64,000 nucleotides of DNA, taken from assembly GCA_026075535.2 (NCBI GenBank), contig AP026541.1:13144001-13208000 (forward strand), read 5' to 3'. Positions within the stretch are counted from its first letter, which is position 1. Each line of letters begins with the position of its first letter. Under the pieces are notes generated by a model. That model was not told the origin of the DNA and did not search any database. It saw only the letters and a list, made by a program, of their open reading frames with translations. Origin of the DNA: Tricholoma matsutake (lineage: Eukaryota; Basidiomycota; Agaricomycetes; Agaricales; Tricholomataceae). The translations under genes and the position numbers were made by a program. Below, piece by piece: positions 1 to 10,720 of the stretch.

Positions 1-20
1 AACCTGCTTTCCAGTCTGTT

Positions 21-605
21 ATGCATACAGAATCTCTATCTATATCGCCAACCCTTACTCATGATTCTACTCCTGCCTCACTTTCAACTTTGGCTACTAC
101 CACTCTCACTCCCTTCAAGAACGATCTTATAACTTGTCTCAATATTCCATCAAATTTGGCTGATTGTACTGATGGTGGTCTTCACATTGGCTATCAAAAG
201 TATAAAGCATTCTTAGAGGCCAATGCAACTTTGGCTGCACTCTGTGCCTCCAGAGAATGGGAAGGAAGGAAGCCTTCAGTCACTGATTTGATTGAAATTT
301 TTCAGTCTAAATCCATGTGGCATGCCAACCATTCCAAAGCTTTCTCCTGAGTATCTGACTATCCTGAGATGGTGAGCTGGTTGGAGAGGAGGAAAGATGC
401 TCCTTCCAATATTGAGCTTTGGGGCTATGAGAAGGTTGCATACAATTTCAAGGATCTTTTTGCTTTTTTGGATGGAAAAGCCAAAGAAGTGGGTAAATCA
501 GGGGGCAAGAGCAAAGGAAAGATGAAGTCGAAGGATGAAAGTGGTGCTGGTAGTGGTAGTGGGTCCAAGAAGAAAGGTGACAAGAAGAAGAAGGGTTCAA
601 AGTAA
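21..605 (+). pseudogene. C-terminal fragment of a hypothetical agaricomycete protein
   Basis: Two reading frames in the same phase (21-350 and 369-605) make one protein split by a TGA at 348-350. The frame resumes at once as VSDYPEMVSWLERR, so the stop is a point change, probably CGA to TGA. The N-terminal half is serine/threonine rich. The middle (FQSKSMWHANHSKAF through SWLERRKDAPS and ELWGYEKVAYNFKDL) is a compact aromatic-rich block. The last 35 residues are a Gly/Ser/Lys-rich basic tail ending at a TAA at 603-605. I do not recognise a named domain; the block resembles multi-copy hypothetical proteins of mushroom genomes. The 5' part probably lies outside the window. The basic tail would suit a nuclear or nucleic-acid-binding protein, which is inference only. 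Confidence 0.45.
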
Positions 606-662
606 GTAAATAGTTAGAGCCCATGCAATTGCAATAGTTTTTTGAGCTTGCTGCCTTATAGC

Positions 663-3046
663 ATGTGGCAAATTCATCCTCTGGAATTCCTTCAAGTTTT
701 AATCTGGAAGATTGTTTTAAATCTGAACCAGCTGCAACTTTTATTATGGATATTAATTATCTTCAATATCCTACCAACTGTCACTGCTCTACCCGAGGAA
801 AGCCCATTCCCAGAAATCCCCTTCAAACTGTTCAGCCAATTTATTCAGGATAATTTCAGTTCCAAAATTTCACTTTCAACAGTTCTTGTTATTCTGTTCA
901 CTATGACAGATAACACAGACTTGTTGAATTTACATTCAAGGCAACAAAATCCAAAATGCACAGGAGAAAAATGTGTCACCATTTCTAGTTGGATGAAATT
1001 CCTTGCTCGTGCAATGGACAATAAATTGTACAAGCAACAAGACGTCAGGTTACTCAAGAAATCAGACAATGTCACTGAAACAAAGACAAGAATCAACAAT
1101 ATTGGAACTAAACTTGATGCACTGGCCAAGCTGTTGGATTTAAATCCTTATAATGACAATGGTCAATTTCAGCAGAAGCTCAAGGCAGTTTCACACAAAT
1201 CTATCGATCCAATCCATGTTATATGTCCTAACTCATACAAATGTGAAACTTTGAACTGTCAACCCTGGTCACTGCTGCAAATCACTAAATCACGAGACAT
1301 TCCATTGGTGACCTTAATCAAAGGCTTTGGATATTATGAAGATGTTCCAGTATTGACTGGGAAATGTCCAGATTGTCAAACTGCTTATCATGCAGATCAT
1401 GAACGTACACCAGTTTCTGGTGAACAAGGTCGATTTGACAGACTATATCTGAATTCTGCCAAGTACATTAAAGCTGGACAGAATATCTGGGTGGATAGGC
1501 TGTTTTCCAACATTGTTCTGTCTGCTATGTATAGCTTTCATACTTCAGCTGCAGCCATTACAGAATTTTGGAATAATGCTTTCTGGGAAAACCTATCAGG
1601 AACCTGTCCAAAACTTTCTCGGCGTCAGACTTGGCATACATATGTCCAAGAATCAATTTGTACAGTTGCCTCTGCATCAGGCATTAATCTTGTGCTCCAA
1701 GATGGTCTTGCAATCGATGAAGTCACAAAAGAGGCATTTGAATATTAGGAGAAGGTGGAATGATATGGGCTGCAGATCAACATTCATGCTCAGAATGTAC
1801 TCACCAGTACAAGGGCACTTCTGATGTAATTGCAGGAGGTGATCTAGCAGCAATAGTTGGAGTGGATGAAAATACACCTGTGCCTGCATATGAAGGTGAT
1901 AGAACCCTTGAAAATGAATGACAAGAACAAAATACTACAGGCAATCTAGAGAGCCCCCAAGATGGTGACAATATGGATATTGATTATTCACCTGTCAAAC
2001 TTGTGGTGATGGATGGGATTGTTATGCGGCCTAATGTATGTATTTTGACTGTTACATATAACTAAAGCTAATAGCTTTCTAGCATTGTGCATATGAAGAT
2101 TGCACATCTCAACTTGCCAATTCTCGTGGAGGAGCATTTTGTGCATTACATGAATCTGAATATGGGGCTAAATGCAGAATCCGTGGCTGTACCAATCAGA
2201 AAGTTGTTATGACTCAAGCATGCCCACAGCATCAGGAACAATGGAAGAAACACACTGAAAAACACAACCGACACACCTTTTCTGGCATCCAGAGAATATT
2301 GCGGCGACCAAATTAAAATATGCCTTGGACAGCTCCAATTACTGAGAATGTACAACCACATGATGAACCTGCCCCAGAGCCACAAAGGACCAATTATTTT
2401 ACTGCCCCAAGATTCTATTGTGTGGAAACTATATGTGCTCCATGTGGTGTGGTTATTGCATGGGCAAAGTTTGCCAAATCGGAGTCACCAACAAATATTT
2501 TGGCATTTCTGGAAAAGGTATATCCTACAGAAGAATCCTGACCAGCATATATCTGCATAGACAAAGCATGTCTTGTGCTTTGTACTAGTATTGCCAATGG
2601 GTCTTGGGAGTCTATTTGGAAGAAAACAACTCGATTCATAGTTGATGCCTACCATTATATCAATCATCGTGCATCAGACTTTTTGTGCCGAAAGTGGTGT
2701 AATCCTGCTCCTATGAATGGCTCAGCCCCTAATCTCATTATTGTTGAAGAGGATGAACAATGGAGACAGCATTACAAGCGTGCATTTAATACTCAGGTAA
2801 GCATTCACTAACTTCAGTCATGATTAATACAATATAATAAACATATCACAGGCATGTGAGCAATTGAATGCATGGCTAGGGGGATATGAATCAATTCTTA
2901 AAAGGATGACCCCAGGCAACTTCAATTGGTTCTTGCATACCATGCTATTTTATCACACTGGGCATGTTATTAACAAACAAACAAGAAAAGCCAGTAACTT
3001 GACTAATAATGGTGATAGCGATGGTGATGGTGATGATGACATGTAG
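663..3046 (+). pseudogene. CxC5/CxC6 cysteine-cluster gene of the KDZ transposase group, degenerate
   Basis: From the first in-frame ATG (663) the frame runs to 1748. It carries cysteine pairs (CPNSYKCETLNC, then CPDCQTAYHADHER) and the block SAKYIKAGQNIWVDR, as in the CxC5 cluster found with KDZ transposases in Agaricomycetes. At 1746 one base is missing (a Leu codon), and the next phase continues with CSECTHQYKGTSDV, the CxC6-type cluster. A TGA lies at 1918-1920. A GT-AG intron (2036-2082) leads to CAYEDCTSQLANSRGGAFC and further Cys/His pairs. After a TAA near 2313 and a TGA at 2539-2541 the last part (DAYHYINHRASDFLCRKWC, intron 2797-2851, ACEQLNAWLGGYESILKRM) is the KDZ-like C-terminus. 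It ends in an Asp/Gly run and TAG at 3044-3046. Both introns sit in phase 0. The product would be a transposase-like nuclear protein; this copy is dead. Confidence 0.75.
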
Positions 3047-3182
3047 GTAGTTTCTGATAGTAATATTATGATCTTGTGGTTGAATTCCACTTGGAGTCCA
3101 GTTGGAGTCTGATTGGACTATGTAGAGCAAATATAAACTTTGTAAATTGTATCTCATGACCCTAATATGGTAAAAATATGTC

Positions 3183-3597
3183 AGGCACATGGCTCAGGTG
3201 GTTAGAGCACTCCGAAATCTGCTTATTTAAGCTGGAGAGCAGAGGTTGAGGGTTCAAGTCCTGAAAATACAAGTATTTTATATTTTTAGATGCAAGCTTG
3301 AGTGATAAGTTCTGAGTCCCTGTCCAATCCAACTGGAGTCTGAGCAGACTGGAGTCATAACAGGATAATGACTTGTGAATTGCTTAAGTAGCATTGAACA
3401 TGTTCATCTGGTTGGACTCCAGTTGGACTCTGAGTGGACTCTGGTTGGACTCCAGTTGGACTCCAGTTGGACTCTGGTTGGACTCCAGTGGGGGGATGAA
3501 CTCTACTTGACTTAATGTAGTTCAACTGGACTCCACTCGGACTCCACTCAGTCCGGTCAGAGTCCACTAGGACAGGTGGGGGACTGTAAAGTACTGA
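3183..3597 (+). mobile_element. tRNA-derived SINE-like element, copy 1
   Basis: The head carries a good RNA polymerase III box A (TGGCTCAGGTGG, 3190-3201) and box B (GGTTCAAGTCC, 3251-3261), with an anticodon-stem-like CTCC/GGAG between them. The body (about 3330-3560) is built of repeats of the 11-base motif TTGGACTCCAG and its variants. The tail (3563-3597) reads GTCCACTAGGACAGGTGGGG followed by ACTGTAAAGTACTG. The same head, body and tail order recurs at 26798-27110, and partial minus-strand copies lie near 25950-26225 and 57985-58124. That makes it a dispersed family rather than a real tRNA gene. Family assignment as a SINE is inference. Confidence 0.6.
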
Positions 3598-4125
3598 AAG
3601 AGATAATACAATGTGTACAGTCAATAGTCCCCATCACTGCTCCCATCCCCTTCCCTGCAATTGCATTTCAAACATTACTAATGTCTGTACTATGTTCTTA
3701 ATGCACATCTATCTGTATGGTACAGCAAGTAAAGTAATAATGTAGTCATTGGTTAATTAATAGAGTATGTACAAATATATAGTGAGTTTGATGGCGTCCA
3801 TCAAAACAGATAATACAATGTACAGTCAATAGTATTCATAGGTTAATATTGTGTCCATGCCCAATGGCAATGGCGTGGCCGTCCCCATGTCCATGGCCAC
3901 ATCTGTGCCCATTCCATTTCAAATGTGACTAATGTCTGTATTACATTCCTAATGCATGTCTATTGTAAGGTATAATAATCAGTGTACAATGTAGTTGTTG
4001 GTTAATATAGTATAGTGACTCTATATAGTGAGTTCAACAGCATCCATTGAGCCCGTATCATTTGATACAATGTATGTGTTTGATAGGTTGTATCATTTGA
4101 TACAATGTAGCTTACCTATGTGTTC
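3598..4125 (+). repeat. Interspersed satellite-like repeat, two units
   Basis: About two units of 230-260 bases, starting near 3665 and 3915. Each has the order CATTACTAATGTCTGTA, a GTACAGCAAGTAAAGTA or related block, TTGGTTAATTAATAGAG, ATATATAGTGAGTT and GCATCCAT. The unit end carries the near-palindrome TGTATCATTTGATACA twice. The same units are present three times at 56.45-57.13 kb, and an inverted piece sits at 58125-58215. Several differences between the loci are CG here versus TG or CA there. No coding content is seen. Confidence 0.7.
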
Positions 4126-4199
4126 CTATAAGTAAGGTACATAGGTATACATACAGTAATGTCAGAATAAATGAGTCTGGATTAAGGTACTAGGGTTCT

Positions 4200-4390
4200 C
4201 AATGTATGCTCTGGGCCATCGCCTTTGATGATCTGCAAATTCAATGCAAGTTTGTAAGTGTCAGTTAACCCAAGGCATACACTCTGTTGGTTCTTGATGT
4301 ACATTCTTGGCCATTGTCTTTGATGATCTGCAAATTCATTGCCTGTATGGATCCCCAATGTATGCTCTGGGGTTTGTTTGCTCTCCTTCA
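4200..4390 (+). repeat. Short direct repeat, about 96-base period
   Basis: The block GGCCATCGCCTTTGATGATC followed by TGCAAATTCA occurs near 4213 and again, slightly changed, near 4309. AATGTATGCTCTGGG flanks the array at both ends. It lies just upstream of the copia LTR. No gene is seen. Confidence 0.5.
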
Positions 4391-4416
4391 AGTTACTGCA
4401 CATCGTCAATGATTAA

Positions 4417-4588
4417 TGTTGAGAAACATGCCAACACCAATATATATATATAGATTAGGAGTAATTATGCTATATAAAAGATGTAGTACCCCATAGGGGT
4501 AATATACTCTTGTCTCTCACTCCTCCCATTATCATCTTGCCTGATATATATTGTCCTGCACCATACTAGCTTCGACTATACGTCTACA
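4417..4588 (+). mobile_element. Putative 5' LTR of the truncated copia element
   Basis: A 172-base segment begins TGTTGAGAAACAT and ends TACGTCTACA, the TG...CA form of an LTR. A TATA-like TATATAAAAG sits at 4471-4480. Immediately after it GGTTGTAGGCCCTGCAG could be the primer-binding region, and copia gag coding sequence begins about 100 bases further on. No second copy was found downstream, so the boundaries rest on the termini and position only. Confidence 0.5.
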
Positions 4589-4659
4589 GGTTGTAGGCCC
4601 TGCAGCCCTGCTACAGAAACTACACAGAATATAACCTACAGCCAGATCCTCAGCAAGTG

Positions 4660-6770
4660 TCAAACCCTTGCCTCTTACCAGCCCCTATAGGGAAGGATGG
4701 ATGACTAGGGTAGGAGCATGGGATAGCTCCAGAATTACAAAACTCCCTGAACTCCTAAATGAGACCAATTGGGTCATATGGTGTGAGCGAATGACAAGGG
4801 TCCTTTGACTATGCGGCGTTGAGGAGTATATAGGGGCTGTACCAAACCCCAAGACCATGGAGGACTTTGCAAATTGGAAGTACAATGACAGCTACACACA
4901 AGTTTTACTCATGAATAATATTCCCGGGCTGGAAGTAATTCAAATAGGACAGAGCAAGAGTGTGAGGACAATAGTCTAGTGGCCATACATGAGACCAAGG
5001 GACACCAAATGATTGTTGTGACAATTTGAAACCTCTTCCATAAATCAGCTGATGGGACAACAAATATTACTGACCATCTCAATCAATTGAAAGGATACTG
5101 GGAGTGCATAAATGCGATGGGGGACAATGATTTCACAACATCAGACCCCTTATTCAAGGTCATAATTTCCTTGTCACTCATGGGACACTTTCACAGAACC
5201 CTATGTCAGTAACCAAAAAGGGGTTACTGAAACAGACCCTAAAAAATTAATGGGATCACAAGGCTTCACTGGTATCCTCAAGGAGGAATATTTACAACGA
5301 CAGAACCAAGTGAATAATAATGAGAGCATTAACCAAGCATTGACATCAAATAAACCTCTTGCAAGTCACATCACCTCGAGCAATGGCAGCAACATGTATT
5401 GCAAGCATTGTGAGTGATATAATCACTGGACCAGAGACTGTAAACACCTCTGTAAAAATAAATGCAAAAGCTGGGGGAAATTCAGGCATGAAACAAGGGA
5501 TTGCTGGCATAAGGCTAGTTCTTCAAAAGAGAAAAAGGGGAAGGAAAGGAGAGGGTACAAAATAAACCCAAGAAGCAGGAAATGAGTCAAATTGAAGAAA
5601 TTGATGAGGAAATAACCTTCAATATTGTGGAGGACAAAGCATTCAACCCGGATGAAGGGAAAACTTATAATTTTGAAGAATACAATTCCTGTAATATGAA
5701 TGGAATTGATGAACATGTTCTCTACTATGATTGGTTGGCAGATAGCATGACAACCTCACACATAACAAATCAATGGAATGCCTTCACAACTTATGAACCC
5801 TTAAATGAAATTAAAGTTGCAGGAGTCAGTGATACCATGACTAGTACAGAGGGCAGGGGAACAGTGCAACTGGAATCACAATGCAATGGACAAAAATATA
5901 TTCTATGACTGGAAGACATGCTATACATTCCAAACAACCAAAACAATTCAATCTCCCTTGGATGCTGGGATAAGGTAGAAGATACATTGGGGGGGAATGG
6001 AACACTAACTCTCATAACAAATGATGGCAAAAGTGTCAGCAATGTACGAAAATCAAAAATAACTTGTACAGAATAAAATTAATGGTTGCACATGCCACAT
6101 ACTTGCAAAATCACTCATACATGAAACCATTGAAAATAAAAACACCATATGAAATCTGGTGTGAAAAGAAACCAGATGTATCACACCTGAGAGAGTTTTG
6201 AGCCCCAGTGTGGGTGCTACTCCAATGATAACAGGAACAAAGAAAAATGTTACCAAAATCCAAATGACACTCATATGTCAGTTATGATGATGGATCACAA
6301 TCTGTCAAATATTACAATGCCGAAATGCAAAAGATACTTACCTCCCGCTTTCTATCTCTTCCAGAAAAGGACTCCTCACCAGAGGAAATTGTGGTTGCTC
6401 CCAATATGCCACGAAGGGGAGTCAAAGGGGAGCATGCAGCCAACAGGCAAGAAACATGACAGCTCAGAGAGAAAACACATAGAAGAGGAGAACATACAAT
6501 TATACCAGCAATACACTGGCAGTATACACCCCAAGTTTCCAATGACAACATGTACATCATCACCCAGACATCGACATCCAACTTGTTCCCTCCATCACCA
6601 ATACAGCCACCACTGGTGACATCCACTCACCACCCAATCTCCAGCACAGCCACCAGCAATAATCCTAGCAACATGCCGGCAACATATGCACCGGGAATGA
6701 CCTTTACATTATTACCTCCCTATCTGCATCCAGCAATGCTGACATTGCACCGCTGATGCAGTACCTTCCT
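4660..6770 (+). pseudogene. Ty1/copia gag-protease-integrase remnant, no reverse transcriptase
   Basis: Read across frames, the segment starts with a copia gag (NETNWVIWCERMTRVL near 4760, then ITDHLNQLKGYWECI near 5070). Two CCHC-like knuckles follow near 5395-5500 (YCKHC...HWTRDC and CKSWGKFRHETRDC). A protease-like block DWLADSMTTSHI lies near 5730, with the usual active-site glycine changed to Met. A pre-integrase block LEDMLYIPNN lies near 5910. The integrase catalytic core is deleted: the text jumps to HATYLQNHSYMKPLKIKTPYE near 6090 and to the C-terminal YDDGSQSVKYYNAE near 6280. After about 6540 the sequence is Pro/Thr/Ser rich. Reverse transcriptase and RNase H are absent. Stops and shifts are frequent, so the element is dead. 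Confidence 0.65.
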
Positions 6771-6779
6771 ATTATGTGA

Positions 6780-7035
6780 CTATGCCCAATGCAGCCTTCC
6801 CAAATCACACACTATGCTTGATGCAGCCTTTTTACTTACACATTCAATCTTTTTCTTATATATTACTTATTTTTTATTCCTTAACCTTCATTCCTACTTC
6901 CATGCAATGAAGGTATAGTAACTTCCTATTCTTTTATTTGTAGTAACTTATGGTTCCTACTTCCATGCAATGAAGATAACTTAGTCCTGACTTTCCAGTC
7001 CACCTTAAGTCTAGTGTAGGTTGCCAAACCAGGCA
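6780..7035. other. Junction between copia and gypsy pieces, no gene
   Basis: An AT-rich stretch in which TTCCTACTTCCATGCAATGA occurs twice (near 6890 and 6957). It probably includes the leader of the gypsy gag that follows; no LTR could be delimited. Confidence 0.35.
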
Positions 7036-8445
7036 TCCTTCCACTTTTTTTTTTTGACAATGACAACTTTCTTCACCTACCAAACCAACCCTGTCTCAGC
7101 AACCTTCTACCCTCATCCCACTCCTCACCAGGAGCACAAGAAGAAATTTGCAGGATTCTGGCCTACCAGCCAAATTAGAGACACTACCAACCACATGACA
7201 AAAGTGCCGGCATATCTGCTGATCACCACTGCTGTCACCACCAACCACTGATACTGACTTGTCCACCGATGAAAGTACACCTACCACCACCATCCACCAT
7301 CATAACCACCACGCTGCACCACCTGCCACTTGAACCAAAATGTCACCCTCTACACAACCCCTCACTGAAGTGAAGGTCACCAAGATGAAGGAATGCCCAA
7401 TGCTCACCACCAGAAAAATCACCCCACTCATCATGCAATCTTGGACCCTCACTTGCAAATGTTACAAGAAGCATGGCGGGGAGACTGATACCAAAATTGT
7501 CAGTTATGTCTCTGAAGGCATGTTTGAGCCATGCCCATTGCATGGTACTAAGCTGATCAAACCAGGATTGATGCCCTCTCTCTGGATGCCTACCTCTCAG
7601 AGCTCACCCAACTTGTTCTCGAGAAAAACTGGTCACATGACATTCTTGAAACCATCCTATCCTCATCCCAAGGCAATCAAGTTTTCATAGATTTGAAAAT
7701 TGAGCTCAAGAACCTGAATGCCATCCTTGCCACCTCTGCACCAACCAAGACCCTTACAAAGGCTGAGCTTAAAACCCAGCTCCAATCCAACCTCCACCCT
7801 GACCTGAGACTCAACATCAGTCTTGAACTGGTTCTGGCTGTTGATCTTGCCCCCTGGGCCCTCGAGGTCAAGGAATACAATGACCACATGCATGCAGAAG
7901 ATGCATGCACCCAAAAACTCATTGACACCTCTGCTGCCACATGTGCCACACACCGCAGCAAGAAGAAAGACCTACTTTCTTGACTCACTGACCCACCAGC
8001 GAAGGGAAACTCTCCCACTGCCAGCTCCAGCAAAACAAAACAGGTTGAGAAGAAGCACCTCCCTGCCCTCACACTTGAAGAATGGGCAATCCTCGAAAAA
8101 CATGCCAGCTGCACACAATGCTGGAAATTGTACACCGGCCACAAGAACCCTGACTGTCCCATGAAGGCAGACAACACCTGGCCCAATGCTGAGACATATG
8201 TCACACTCACAGTGCCAGTGGCAGCAACAATGGCAGCAGTGGAGGACAACAAAACTGACTAGTATGTCCCTCCCCCTGGTGATGTCCCCTTCACTGTATC
8301 ACACCTCTTTCCTACACTATATGCCACTGGCCCCCTCATCACTGAATTCCCCATTAACATCTATCCACTGATGGACATTGGTTGCCCCTGCACAGTGATT
8401 AGCCTTGAACTCTGTGAGCATCTCGGCCTCTGATGTTATCCTTCT
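7036..8445 (+). pseudogene. Ty3/gypsy gag and protease start, fragment A
   Basis: The reading runs in pieces. A start near 7061 is followed from 7340 by KMKECPMLTTRKITPLIMQS, a gag-type opening. Then come DAYLSELTQLVLEKNWSHD in another frame near 7590 and a long gag block at 7693-7983. After the TGA at 7981-7983 comes EEWAILEKHASCTQCWKLYT (near 8080), then a Cys/His knuckle (CTQCWKLYTGHKNPDC). The protease opening, MDIGCPCTVIS near 8370, carries an Asp-Ile-Gly triplet. The frame stops at TGA (about 8432) and is cut by an LTR at 8482. The rest of the protease resumes at 8843. This is a retrotransposon polyprotein, not a host gene, and it is inactive. Confidence 0.7.
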
Positions 8446-8481
8446 GATTCCTCCCTAAAAAGGAAAATAACATGTCATCAT

Positions 8482-8842
8482 TGTAAGGGGACTAGGGGAT
8501 GCATCGTGTGTTTTTCCTATCTTTTATGTTTGTCCTATATTTTTCCTCACTTTCCTCCAATTCTTCATTTCCTATGATTTTTCCTTATTTTATTACTAAA
8601 TTCCCCCTTCTATCACATTTGTACATGTTGAGAGTTTTATATTTAGAGGTGGAGCACCCCTTCCAACATCTGCCCCTTGGTATAATGTCATTTGGTGGCC
8701 TTGATCTGCCTATCTCCACCTTTTCTATTTTTAGATTATTATTTGATTTTTGCACTTTTCACATATACTGGGCATTGGCAAAGGGGTCCTTAGAGTTTTC
8801 TCTTTGGATTTCCCTTTGCTAGAGGCTGAGGTTGCCCTTATG
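8482..8842 (+). mobile_element. Gypsy LTR, plus orientation, inserted in the protease region
   Basis: The 361-base segment starts TGTAAGGGGACTAGGG and ends GGTTGCCCTTA plus two bases, so its ends form the short inverted repeat TAAGGG/CCCTTA. It is nearly identical, in opposite orientation, to 9026-9450. It contains TTATATTTAGAGGTGGAGCA, a possible promoter region. Protease coding sequence lies on both sides, so it behaves as a solo LTR or the end of a nested element. No clean target duplication was found. Confidence 0.6.
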
Positions 8843-9025
8843 GTTGTTGACCCAGCAGAAAATCAACTGTGAGGAGTATGTCAAATTAGAGCTGCAATCA
8901 GACCAGGGGATATGGAAATTGGGGTCCACAAGATGAAAGTAGATAAGGGATTATCATTCCCCATTATATTAGGAATGCCATTTCTTTCATCAGAACAGAT
9001 TGTGATTGATACCCATGAGCAAACT
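8843..9025 (+). pseudogene. Remainder of the gypsy protease, fragment A
   Basis: The frame reads CEEYVKLELQSDQGIWK, shifts by one base, then gives KMKVDKGLSFPIILGMPFLS followed by SEQIVID. The block ILGMPFL is the typical end of a retropepsin domain. It continues the protease broken off at 8445 and stops at the inverted LTR. Confidence 0.65.
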
Positions 9026-9450
9026 TATAAGGGCAACCTCAGCCTCTAGCAAAGGGAAATCCAAAGTTAAAATTATACTACATAGTACAGGGATTGGAGG
9101 TGCACCTAACAAAGGGAAATCCGAAGAGAAAACTCTAAGGACCCCTTTGCCAATGCCCAGTATATGTGAAAATTGCAAAAATCAAATAATAATCTAAAAA
9201 TCGAAAAGGCAGAGATAGGCAGATCAAGGCCAGCGAATGACATCATACCAAGGGGTAGATGTCGGAAGGGGTGCTCCGCCTCTAAATATAAAACTGTCAA
9301 CATGTACAAATGTGATAGAAGGGGGAATTTAGTAATAAAATAAGGAAAAATCATAGAAAATGGAGAATTGGAGGAAATGAAGTGAGGAAAAATATAGGAC
9401 AAACATAAAAAATAGGAAAGACACACGAGGCATCCCCTAGTCCCCTTACA
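9026..9450 (-). mobile_element. Gypsy 3' LTR, minus orientation
   Basis: The reverse complement starts TGTAAGGGGACTAGGG and ends CCCTTA, matching the LTR at 8482-8842. It carries an internal partial duplication of the GGATTTCCCTTTG block near its end, which makes it about 65 bases longer. It lies directly downstream, on the minus strand, of the gypsy chromodomain, with a purine-rich tract (AGAGAGGGTGTCA) just before it. It therefore looks like the 3' LTR of that element. Confidence 0.65.
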
Positions 9451-9455
9451 TGACA

Positions 9456-10100
9456 CCCTCTCTAAGATGCATTGCCCCGATGCATTTGAAATCGCATACA
9501 ACCAAAGTCAGTGACTTGAATGCGATGGGTGCAGCAGTGTGCCGTCGGTGGAATTCCTTGACTAACCGAGGGGCATTCACATCGGACTCTTCGACCCATG
9601 AGTTCTCCCCATACCCATAACCCTTCCAGTGTACCAAATACTGGAGTTTTCCTCGACGTAATCAGCTGTCCAAGATCGACTCAACTTTGTACTGGGGTTC
9701 TCCCTTGATTACTGTGGGCGGTGGTGGTGGACATGAATGGTGTCCTGGGAATGGATGTGGGGGAGCTGGAAGGATTTTGATGACTGTACAGCTCATGAGT
9801 GAACTCTGCCACAAACTGAGGGCCACAGTCAGAAAGGAAAGCACCAGGAAGTCCATGTAATTTCCACACATAGTGGAGATAGAGTTGGGCGGCACCCAGG
9901 GCACTGACAGTGGTGTGAGTTGGAATGAAGGGAGCACATTGTGGAATCAACTGTGCACATCACTGCATCAAACCCATTCAACTCCTGGCAACTCCACCAC
10001 AAAGTCAACACTGACAACATCCCAATGACTCTCTGGGACAGGGAGAGGGTGTAGCTCACCAATGGGTTTGTGAGAGGAATCTTGGTGTGCAAGCAAAGGT
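9456..10100 (-). pseudogene. Ty3/gypsy integrase end and chromodomain, fragment B
   Basis: On the minus strand, TKIPLTNP and PESxW-like text near 10080-10020 is the linker before an integrase core. GFDAVM (near 9970) and [20 protein letters not shown] (near 9860-9800) are the DDE integrase core with the second acidic residue in LSDCGPQF. The third acidic region is deleted. The text then gives [12 protein letters not shown] (near 9690), and after a short break LVHWKGYGYGENSWVEESDV (9637-9580) is a chromodomain that in this family targets integration to marked chromatin. It ends before the LTR at 9450. The element is 5' truncated at about 10.1 kb. Confidence 0.7.
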
Positions 10101-10139
10101 CACAAGTATGGCAATACTGTCATTGTTGTCCCCACTGGT

Positions 10140-10720
10140 TTTGTTGTGTGGTCTCGCTGCCCTCGTCCTCATCTTCTGGCTGTCCCCTCATCTTCTGGCT
10201 GTCCCCTTGTCTTCTGGCTGTCCTCCTCATCTGGTCCCCCCCTTGTCATCTGGCCCTCCTCATTTGGAGCACCCATGGTCCACCCTGCAAGCAGTTGCTC
10301 ACAGCGGTGGGGGTGTGTGCTGGGTGCTGGGTGCCTTGTGTCATCCCCACCATGTCCTCCTCCTCTCCCCTGCATCGTTGTTGTCATCAGTAGTTAGTAT
10401 CTAAAAAAAAGCTTGTTAATAACATAAAAAAAATGAAATGAAAAAGAAAATAATTTAACTATGGCCCAAGAGGTATTGATGATGCCTCTTGGGCCTTTTT
10501 TGGTTTCCTCATTGTTCCCCTCACTCCCCGCTGTCTCAATGGGGTTGTTGTTCCCCTGTCTGTTCTTCTCCTTGTTGTTCTGGTTGGTCCCCCATCCTCA
10601 TCCTCTCATCCCTATCGTTGTTGTCCCCTCGTCTTCCCTGTCGTCCCTATCCTGTCATTGTCATCCATTAGCACCCACTTTCCCTCATGCAAGCAGTTGC
10701 TCGTATGATGGGGGCAGGCT
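10140..10720. repeat. Hairpin- and palindrome-bearing repeat, locus 1
   Basis: A C/T-rich minisatellite of CATCTTCTGGCTGTCCCC units runs near 10170-10240. Two copies of a 20-base palindrome follow (10285-10304 and 10687-10706). Between them lie an A-rich block, an 11-bp perfect inverted repeat (10463-10473 with 10485-10495) followed by T6, and a second C/T-rich minisatellite. Open frames here are compositional and not real genes. Similar loci are at 26.3-26.7 and 30.3-30.9 kb. Confidence 0.55.

Noticed and set aside
3183..3270. A tRNA gene
   Set aside because: Boxes A and B are present but acceptor-stem pairing is not evident, and the head is followed by a repeat body and tail that recur elsewhere; a SINE fits better.
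10463..10501. Perfect GC-rich hairpin followed by T6 that looks like a bacterial intrinsic terminator
   Set aside because: The window is fungal nuclear DNA with introns and eukaryotic transposons; it is reported as a structural repeat instead.
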